The notes beneath the pieces were generated by a model, which saw only the letters and a program-made list of their open reading frames with translations, searched no databases and was not told the DNA's origin. DNA of 64,000 nucleotides from Symsagittifera roscoffensis (Eukaryota > Xenacoelomorpha > Acoela > Convolutidae), in NCBI RefSeq assembly GCF_963678635.1, contig NC_087062.1, forward strand, positions 18,651,789-18,715,788. The letters are read 5' to 3'. Below, one piece after another: positions 21,810 to 29,062 of the stretch (its first letter is position 1; each line of letters begins with the position of its first letter). Both the position numbers and the translations under genes were made by a program.

Positions 21810-22951
21810 GGTCGGAGCTGGGGAGCACAGATCTTCGGGAAAGTTTTAATGTTCTGGGTAAAACGACAAAAGTAGAAGACAAAGAGGAACCCAAGAAACA
21901 GGGACTAAAACTGAACGTTATATCTGGTAAGACTTTCGGCATGACGAAGGAGGGGACCAAAATAATGTCCATCATCTCAGTAGCAGGGCACCAGGTGGTC
22001 AAGAACTTGAGTGAACCATCCGAGATTACACTAGTCCACCTGAACATCTATGCCGACTACCTGAAGGAGAAGGATCCCAAACTGGACTCCAGGGCAGTGC
22101 GAGCGCTGCTCACAACGGGAGGTCCGAGGCTGATGAAAGTGGACGGACATTATATCAATGTCCATGGCCCTTACCCGATCCTGATGAATGTGGATGGCAT
22201 CAATATCTACACGAAAGCTCACATAACTGATGCGAACGATCAGATTGGCCGGATATACATTGGTCAAGAGGAGCTGAAGGTTAGACGAATCGGACACAAC
22301 GCGATGCTCGAACAAGATGCGGTGCATATTGGTTGTGAGGCCGATCTGGCCGCACACGTTCTGGACGTGCAAGGCAGACAACTTTCAGTAAAGGGACTGC
22401 TAGACACGGGAGCAGTGGTTAGTGTCATGCCAGTCAAAACTTGGACCGACATGGGTTTCGAAAGGTCGGATCTCATACCGACAAACATCAGGTTGGCAGC
22501 TGCCAATCAGGGAACGATCTATGTCACTGGACGAACCCCGATCATTTCACTGCAGCTCGGAGGAAGACATCTTTGGATGAGCTTCCTAGTAGTGGAGAAT
22601 TTGGACGAATCCGATCAGTTCATCTTAGGAAGGGATTTCGTTCGCAACTTTGACGTCACGATCGATCTCAATGACGGGTTGATTAGGATCAAGGATCCTG
22701 AGAGAAAGTATGAAAAAAGACCCCTTAATAAGATCTTAATTAATCAGGCCAAGGTGCCGATTTTTCTGGATCGAAAAGTTAGATTAAAACCAAACCAAGC
22801 CGTAGTAGCGACGTTTAGGATGAGGAACTTGAATGAACTCAGCAATGACAGACAGGTGTGTCTGGTACCAAATCCAAACAGTAAAAGCTCGGCTATTTTA
22901 GGAAGAAGCTTCTCACTCACTCAGAGCGGACTGTGTGTGAGTGTTTATTGA
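21764..22951 (+). CDS. Retroviral-type aspartic protease ORF
   Basis: A 395-codon frame that opens at 21764 without an ATG and is probably expressed as a Gag-Pro fusion by frameshift. The catalytic loop is LLDTGAVVSVMP with Asp214 of this frame. The conserved second half is FILGRDFVRNFDVTIDL at about 287-303, matching the ILGxDFL region of Ty3/gypsy proteases. The 200 residues before the protease are unassigned. They include a small domain with repeated 'VDGHYINVHGPYPILMNVDG' type strands. The protease cleaves the polyprotein during particle maturation. The frame ends at 22951, overlapping the RT frame by 19 bases. Confidence 0.85.
   Translation: MWGDDFFTKEVEQWVRSELGSTDLRESFNVLGKTTKVEDKEEPKKQGLKLNVISGKTFGMTKEGTKIMSIISVAGHQVVKNLSEPSEITLVHLNIYADYLKEKDPKLDSRAVRALLTTGGPRLMKVDGHYINVHGPYPILMNVDGINIYTKAHITDANDQIGRIYIGQEELKVRRIGHNAMLEQDAVHIGCEADLAAHVLDVQGRQLSVKGLLDTGAVVSVMPVKTWTDMGFERSDLIPTNIRLAAANQGTIYVTGRTPIISLQLGGRHLWMSFLVVENLDESDQFILGRDFVRNFDVTIDLNDGLIRIKDPERKYEKRPLNKILINQAKVPIFLDRKVRLKPNQAVVATFRMRNLNELSNDRQVCLVPNPNSKSSAILGRSFSLTQSGLCVSVY
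21774..21790 (+). promoter_or_regulatory. Candidate -1 frameshift site between Gag and protease
   Basis: In the Gag frame the codons are ATG ATT TTT TCA CAA. The protease frame reads TTT TTC from one base earlier. A P-site TTT could re-pair after slipping back one base on the T6 run. It is not a textbook X-XXY-YYZ heptamer. No downstream pseudoknot was assessed. Confidence 0.35.
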
Positions 22952-24036
22952 ACACAGAAGCAACAACAGTGACAATACAGGGGGGAAAGAAACTTGGCTA
23001 CGCTTTGCCTCTGAACACAGACTTTCAGAGTGTGGAGAACTTGAAAAAATTTGATGTAACTAAATGTCCATTGCATGCGAACCAAGAATGTATAATGAAA
23101 AGAGTGAATGAATTGAAATCTTCTAGGAAATTGTTTTCAATGAAGTCGGAAACAGATGATGAGCTGTCTAGTTGTTCCAACTTTCCTGAGAGGCCGACGG
23201 AAGCAGAGTTAGCAGCGAATAAACCTGTCCTACCTGAGATAGAACATCTGAAGGGTAAAATATCAGACAAGGAACTAGATTCGCTCAGAGCGGTGCTAAA
23301 TCGGAACGCAGACGTTTTTTCGAAACATAAGGCCGACATAGGTTGTTGCAATTTTGCAGAACACGAGATTGAGATAGAAGAGGGCTCGGTACCTCATAGG
23401 GAAGGGGCGAGAAGAATGACCCCAAACAAGTCAGAAGCGTGTAGGAAGGAAATCGAGATGTTAATTGAGTACGACATGATCGAGCCGTGGAAGTCCCCAT
23501 GGGCTTGTGGCGTGGTCATGGCGAAAAAGAAAGGGGGACAACTCAGATTTTGTTGTGATTTCCGTTATCTGAAAGCAGTGACTATAAAGGATGCATTCCC
23601 GATTCCCCGCATCGATGAGAGCCTATCCAAGCTGGGGGACGCGAAAATCTTCACGACGTTGGATTTGGGCTCTGCATTCTGGCAAGTGCCACTCAGAAAG
23701 CAAGATCGAGAGAAAACAGGCTTCGCGTGTGAGCTGGGACTGTTCCAGTGGAAGAGGATGCCATTCGGATTGTGCAACGCGACGGCCACATTCCAGCGAC
23801 TGATGGCCCAGGCACTCACGAGCGTCACTAAGAAATACGGGAATCTCATCATGTGTTATGTCAATGATGTCGTGATTGCAACACCAACCTTAGAAGACCA
23901 CATAGAGAGGTTGGAGGAGGTGTTTTCTTGCATGAAGCAGGCGGGTCTGAAATGTAAACCCTCTAAGTGTGAAATCCTCAGGGATTCCATAAAGTATCTG
24001 GGCCGCCTGGTTGACAAACATGGAGTGAAGGAGTGA
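22933..24036 (+). CDS. Reverse transcriptase (catalytic part), YVND variant
   Basis: A 367-codon frame with Ty3/gypsy RT motifs: EIEMLIEYDMIEPWKSPWA, RFCCDFRYLKAVTIKDAFPI, FTTLDLGSAFWQVPL, FQWKRMPFGLCNATATFQRL and the active-site box MCYVNDVVIA. The box normally reads YxDD. Here its first Asp is Asn (codon AAT at 23863-23865, residue 311), which should abolish polymerisation. The frame opens without an ATG in a -1 relation to the protease. It stops at 24034-24036 in the middle of the RT (YLGRLVDKHGVKE), and the rest of the RT continues in the next frame (-1). A one-base loss, or an assembly error, is the likely cause there. Confidence 0.88.
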   Translation: MCECLLNTEATTVTIQGGKKLGYALPLNTDFQSVENLKKFDVTKCPLHANQECIMKRVNELKSSRKLFSMKSETDDELSSCSNFPERPTEAELAANKPVLPEIEHLKGKISDKELDSLRAVLNRNADVFSKHKADIGCCNFAEHEIEIEEGSVPHREGARRMTPNKSEACRKEIEMLIEYDMIEPWKSPWACGVVMAKKKGGQLRFCCDFRYLKAVTIKDAFPIPRIDESLSKLGDAKIFTTLDLGSAFWQVPLRKQDREKTGFACELGLFQWKRMPFGLCNATATFQRLMAQALTSVTKKYGNLIMCYVNDVVIATPTLEDHIERLEEVFSCMKQAGLKCKPSKCEILRDSIKYLGRLVDKHGVKE

Positions 24037-27000
24037 GACCAGATCCCGAAGCGGTTGAAGCGGTGCTGACCTGGAAGGCACCTAAAACAGATACACAGCT
24101 GATGAGTTTTCTGCGATTTGCCAATTATTATCAAGAATTCATCAAGGGGTATGCTGACAAAATATACCCCATGCAGAGGCTGATGAGAAACAAGGGCAAA
24201 AAATTCACCTGGACTGATGAGGCACAAGTTTCATTTGAAAACATCAAACGTGAGCTTTGCGAGGCCCCGGTCCTCGGCATGCCGACAGAGAAGGGGATGT
24301 TCGTGCTGGACACGGATGCATCAGTGGTTGCGATATCGGGCATACTTCACCAGGAGCAGGAGTGGAACGGGAGAACGGTTCTTCGTCCGATAGCCTACGG
24401 GAGTAAAGTCCTGAGTGATACTGAAATTAAGTACGGCGCACCAAAAGCGGAGATGTTTGCGGTGATCACTTTCGTGGAAAAATACAGGGCCTACTTGGGG
24501 AGTGCTCCCTTCAAGTTACGTGTAGATAATCGTGCCCTTGCCTGGCTGAAAACCTATTCGATGGACCAAAGCTATATTGGTCGTTGGATCGTGCGCCTAG
24601 ATGGATACCACATGATCATAGAGCACCGTACCCGTGACAAGCACCAGAACGCAGATAGCCTCAGTAAAAAGACAGAATTTTATGAGCGCCTCGAGGAGAA
24701 ACAGGCTAACCAATCAGAAATCAAAGACGGGTTTTCCTTTCTGGACAAAGAAACCTACGACAAGCTGCCACTTACTAGGTGGTTAGACAAGTCAGGACAT
24801 CCTATACCCGGACACCCTGACCTTCCAGTGGAGACGGCCGCAGAGATAAAGCTTTTAGCCAGAGGCGAGCCCGTTCCGTTGGATCTGCTAGTCCGATCCA
24901 ACTTGGTACAGCAAGAACTTACCAGGCTGGGCATAAACAGCATGGCTCTATTGAACAGGACGGTGAACGTGGCGCCGGACGTCATGGGAAAGCTCCGTGA
25001 CTTGTTAGACAGGGAAGTGGATAGGCATGATCGTGAATGGCTGGAGACCATGCAGCGGTTGACTGTCACCGAGAGAACAGAGCAGAGGCCAGTTTCCATT
25101 CGCAGCCGAGGTGTTGAACGGGATTGCAGGTCGATTGTCAACCAGCTGGTGAGCTCGATGCCGAAGGAGGTCTTGTTGAGAACTTCGTTCACTGAATATG
25201 GAACACTGAATCAGAACCAAACTACTGAGGAAGTCAGGATCAGGTCGAAATCTAGCTTCACGAGGAGAGTGCATTTCACCGATGCAAGAGAGGAATACGA
25301 GCCGAGCCCAGATTGTTCGTCCGTGGACGAGACAAAGTCCGAGGAGTCTGATACCTTCGAGCCAGTCAAGGACGACTCGTCTGAGGAGTCAGACACCTTT
25401 GAGCCCGTGCAGGACGACTTGTCCGGGGAGAGGTTGACTAGACCACCTAGGGGCAGAATTTTGTCCGGGGAGTCGGGTTCAAAGCGACCGATGAACAGAG
25501 TTTTGTCCGGGGAGTCGAGAAACATCTCAGACAACTTGGAATATGATGTTGGGGAATCAGTCGACTCAAGTGTTGACTCGAGACCCCAGTCCTGGGACAA
25601 CACGTCTGAAACAACTTCCAATTCCGATATGTCAGAGATCGCAATCCACTCCTTATTGGTAGACTGGAAGCAGCGTGGGCTGGACCGAGAAACACATCAG
25701 GATTCAGACAGGGACAGATACACCTCAGATGAAGAGGGCACTGTGGTAGATAATGCCGCAGAGGAGCTCGAGCTGATAGCAGTTTCGAAACGCCCAACCA
25801 GATTGCTGCCACATGGTACGGTCGTCCGTACCAATCTGGAACCATCTGTGCAGGAAGCGACGCCTTTGAAAAAGATATGGTGTGTCAAGTTGATGGACGA
25901 TGCTCATGCTCCGGAGATAATGAGTGGGCAGATGAACGTGGTGAAGACGTATTTGAAAGCCAGGTACAGGCTGTCGGATCTCCTAAGGGCTCAACGAAAT
26001 GATAGAATGACGAGCAGTCTGAGGAGATGGATCGAGAATGGAGCACCTGACAAGGGAGATTTGGAAGAAGACAGCTACAAAATCCTGAAGCAATTCTACC
26101 TGAAGCGAAACGACTTGTTGTACCTGAACAAGGACGGAATCGTAGCCTGCAAACGAAAAGAGGAGGACAAGGTCCTCTATAAATACAATTCAATAGTGTT
26201 ACCACAGTTGTACCAGACCGAATTGCTCTTTCGCTCACATGATCAGATGAGCCATCAAGGCGTGGACAAAGTGTATAACAGGATACAGAAACGATTCGAA
26301 TGGCCGGGATTGAAGAAGGCTTGTGAGAAGTGGATCGCAGCATGGCTGTCATGTCAGCAGGCGAAGGATCCCAGGAAGCTAAGGTTCCCCCTACAGTCAA
26401 TAGAGTCGTCAGGTTTCAACGAAGTGGTGCAAATTGATCATCAGAAAATCTGCATGACAGCAACGGGCTATAATCAGGTGCTGGTAATGATCGACCATTT
26501 TACGAAGTATGCGGAAGCAGCACCCTGCATGACAGCATCGGCGGAAGAAACATGTGATCATTTGATAAATGTGTGGATAGCGAGGCATGGCTGCCCCATC
26601 ACGTTCCAATCGGACAATGGCAAAGCATTCGTGGGTGATCTCACGAAGGAGTTGATGAAAAGGTCGCAGGTAGCGCAGGCCCACTCGACCACTTATCACC
26701 CGCAAACGAATGGCCTAGCCGAGAGGCAAAACCGCACACTGGTATCCATGCTGAGAGTCTACTGCTCGCGTTACATGGATGACTGGGACAAGCACTTGCC
26801 GCAAGTGATGGGTGCTTACAACAGCACGGAGCATTCCACCACGGGAATAAGTCCGCACATGATGTTAACGGGTCATGAAAAAGCGCTCCCGTTGACGTTT
26901 TTCTACCCTGAATATGAGGGGAAGAGGACAGCACCGCAAACGTACGTGCGGGATGTTATTAGAAGACAGCAGGACCTCAATGACTTATGCAGGAGGAATA

Positions 27001-28586
27001 CGCAACAGGCACAAATTAGACAAAAAAGGAGGTTTGATAAAAGGACAGCTGATGCGAAAGCCTACTCAGTTGGCGGCTACGTCTGGGTGTTCCAGGAAGT
27101 GGTTCCACCAAAAGGAACCAAGAAATTATTAAAGAAATGGCGTGGTCCATTTCAGATAACAGAAGTGCACCAAGGAGGTCGTTTTTATCGATTGAGCACT
27201 GGAAGAGCAGCTCATTATGAAAACATCAAACCACACAATGCTTCGTCAGAGGATTGGTGCATCCCAGCGGACATGCATGAGGGAGACTATTTGATAGTGG
27301 ATCCTGCTTGTGAAGTGAATGAAAGGGGTACTCGCGACAAGAACGACGGGAATGAGGTGGTGGACGATTGCGATCTACCACTGGATCTCGGGTTGACCGA
27401 GCGAGTAGAGGTGGACGATGAAACTCTACCTTATGCCGAAGAAGACTGGGACTGCCCGGAACAAACCGAAATTGACAAAGGAATACAGCCTGACTCTCCT
27501 CTCACTATGGAAACACGCCAAAGCAAGAGGGGAAAAAACCAGAAGAAATACAATCCGTACGGCGAGGATTTCGTTGTAGACAGGATAGTAGTAAGTGATG
27601 TCATAGACTCGCTGGTGGGACTGGACAAAGTGGCGATGCTAGAAGAAATCGACCTTGTGAACGATATGGATCAAGATTGGATCGACGATCGATCAGAACC
27701 GGAAGTGGAATTCGAACCAGAAGCGGAACAGACTCATGAGCAAGAACTAACAAACTTGCGCGTGCTCGAATGGCTCCATGATCTGCCGACAGATCCAAAA
27801 GAGACGATCCTGACGATTCAGGACGTCGATAGAGACGGCGTCAAATACATCAGTCATGACAATACCGAGTCCAACTGGGTCGCCCCAGATGGTCCTCTAC
27901 GTGTTCCACAATCCAACCTTGATCTCCTAGACTTTGGGCGATCGACGGGGACGTCGATGGATATTTTTGTCCGGGGAGTGGGGGTAGGACTCACCCACAC
28001 CAAAAATCTGATAATAAAAAAATTGAAATCGGCAAGAGAAACCGGAGAACTAGAGACAGAGGGCGAGAATGCTAAAAAACCACCTTTTGGACGAATCTTT
28101 GAATCGTATTTTGATCTACCGAACCATTATTCGAACAATATCGTCATAACGGACAGCGATTTCATACTCACGGAACGCACGTGCGCCATAGCGATAACCG
28201 CGGACGTAAGCTTCAAAACAGCACTAGCGGCTGACTTCAAAAGAGAGCATAAAAATATCGAGTTTTTGTGGAAACAGAGGCCTGGTGTGGGAGGGATGAT
28301 AGCGCTGCCCCCTGTTGCATCACAGATACCAGGGAAATATTTGTGTTTCCTGGTTACCAAGGCCACTGATAGGCAACACGTAGATCCAAAGAGCTTGGTA
28401 TTGACCATGACTCGACTTAGGGATTTTTTGGTTGAGAGAGGAGTGACCTCTCTCTCGTTGCCAGTATACGATCCTAATAGGGGAAAGCTACATCCGAGAG
28501 AGTTGTACGCACTTGTACATGTGATATTTTCAGAGACTGACATAGAAGTTTACTTACATAAAAAATACTATCTGAGCATATGCTAA
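24033..28586 (+). CDS. RT C-terminus, RNase H, integrase and C-terminal macro domain
   Basis: 1517 open codons. Residues 1-60 complete the RT connection (RPDPEAVEAV ... FLRFANYYQEFIKGY). RNase H spans about 85-210 (LDTDASVVAISG; VDNRALAWL). A long acidic linker (about 215-700) contains repeated EESDTFEPV and LSGES units. The integrase has a zinc finger with His736, His741 and Cys774 but Trp771 where the first Cys should be. It also has a complete DD35E core: Asp802 (VVQIDH), Asp861 (QSDNG) and Glu897 (GLAERQNR). A GPY/F-like segment follows (KWRGPFQITEV ... HYENIKPH). After a further acidic region, residues about 1365-1517 match Poa1p/TARG1-type macro domains (QRPGVGGMIALPP; GKYLCFLVTKATDR; FSETDIEVYLHKKYY). 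The macro domain would bind or hydrolyse ADP-ribose derivatives. Its catalytic competence is uncertain. Confidence 0.87.
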   Translation: MRPDPEAVEAVLTWKAPKTDTQLMSFLRFANYYQEFIKGYADKIYPMQRLMRNKGKKFTWTDEAQVSFENIKRELCEAPVLGMPTEKGMFVLDTDASVVAISGILHQEQEWNGRTVLRPIAYGSKVLSDTEIKYGAPKAEMFAVITFVEKYRAYLGSAPFKLRVDNRALAWLKTYSMDQSYIGRWIVRLDGYHMIIEHRTRDKHQNADSLSKKTEFYERLEEKQANQSEIKDGFSFLDKETYDKLPLTRWLDKSGHPIPGHPDLPVETAAEIKLLARGEPVPLDLLVRSNLVQQELTRLGINSMALLNRTVNVAPDVMGKLRDLLDREVDRHDREWLETMQRLTVTERTEQRPVSIRSRGVERDCRSIVNQLVSSMPKEVLLRTSFTEYGTLNQNQTTEEVRIRSKSSFTRRVHFTDAREEYEPSPDCSSVDETKSEESDTFEPVKDDSSEESDTFEPVQDDLSGERLTRPPRGRILSGESGSKRPMNRVLSGESRNISDNLEYDVGESVDSSVDSRPQSWDNTSETTSNSDMSEIAIHSLLVDWKQRGLDRETHQDSDRDRYTSDEEGTVVDNAAEELELIAVSKRPTRLLPHGTVVRTNLEPSVQEATPLKKIWCVKLMDDAHAPEIMSGQMNVVKTYLKARYRLSDLLRAQRNDRMTSSLRRWIENGAPDKGDLEEDSYKILKQFYLKRNDLLYLNKDGIVACKRKEEDKVLYKYNSIVLPQLYQTELLFRSHDQMSHQGVDKVYNRIQKRFEWPGLKKACEKWIAAWLSCQQAKDPRKLRFPLQSIESSGFNEVVQIDHQKICMTATGYNQVLVMIDHFTKYAEAAPCMTASAEETCDHLINVWIARHGCPITFQSDNGKAFVGDLTKELMKRSQVAQAHSTTYHPQTNGLAERQNRTLVSMLRVYCSRYMDDWDKHLPQVMGAYNSTEHSTTGISPHMMLTGHEKALPLTFFYPEYEGKRTAPQTYVRDVIRRQQDLNDLCRRNTQQAQIRQKRRFDKRTADAKAYSVGGYVWVFQEVVPPKGTKKLLKKWRGPFQITEVHQGGRFYRLSTGRAAHYENIKPHNASSEDWCIPADMHEGDYLIVDPACEVNERGTRDKNDGNEVVDDCDLPLDLGLTERVEVDDETLPYAEEDWDCPEQTEIDKGIQPDSPLTMETRQSKRGKNQKKYNPYGEDFVVDRIVVSDVIDSLVGLDKVAMLEEIDLVNDMDQDWIDDRSEPEVEFEPEAEQTHEQELTNLRVLEWLHDLPTDPKETILTIQDVDRDGVKYISHDNTESNWVAPDGPLRVPQSNLDLLDFGRSTGTSMDIFVRGVGVGLTHTKNLIIKKLKSARETGELETEGENAKKPPFGRIFESYFDLPNHYSNNIVITDSDFILTERTCAIAITADVSFKTALAADFKREHKNIEFLWKQRPGVGGMIALPPVASQIPGKYLCFLVTKATDRQHVDPKSLVLTMTRLRDFLVERGVTSLSLPVYDPNRGKLHPRELYALVHVIFSETDIEVYLHKKYYLSIC

Positions 28587-29062
28587 GAATTGCGCTCGGC
28601 GATAAGTGGTTTTTATTAAGTTATTCGATAAGAATTAGAGTCAAGTTTTAGGTTAGGTTAGGTTTTAGGTACAGTATTAGTGATTATGTTTTTATGTAAT
28701 AGTATAGGTGTGTGATGTTTATGTGTTTATGTGTTACGTTATTGTTGTGATATGTTTTATGTTTGTGTCATAAAAGACCTAGGGTACTCCAGGTCATCAA
28801 GGTGACAGCGCACATTCGTGCTACCCTGACAAAGGTAAAGGTGGACGATCCACCTTGGTGCTAAAATTTTAAATCAGAATTGAGAAGAGAATTTCAATGG
28901 AGAATTTTAAAGAGTTGAATGATGTTGTATCCAAAAATGATGGTTCTAAGTCGCGACTTGTTTTTTAGATCTTGATTGATCGGAAATTGTTTACTGAACA
29001 CTGAATCAGACGAGACAGAAAGAAATTACACGACACGACAACAAGAATCAAGACGATAAGAA
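28587..29062 (+). promoter_or_regulatory. Spacer with hairpins and a possible splice acceptor
   Basis: It contains a strong hairpin AAGGTGGA-CGA-TCCACCTT (28838-28856) and smaller inverted repeats around GACCTAGGG...CCAGGTC. At 28963-28970 there is a pyrimidine-rich tract ending in TTTTTTAG. An acceptor there, used with a leader donor such as CTCG|GTGAGT at 19465, would give a spliced mRNA for the downstream ORFs, as env is expressed in retroviruses. An internal ribosome entry is the alternative. Confidence 0.35.

Noticed and set aside
24034-24036. True C-terminus of the RT protein
   Set aside because: Conserved RT/connection sequence continues immediately in the -1 frame, so the stop is a frame break and not a natural end.
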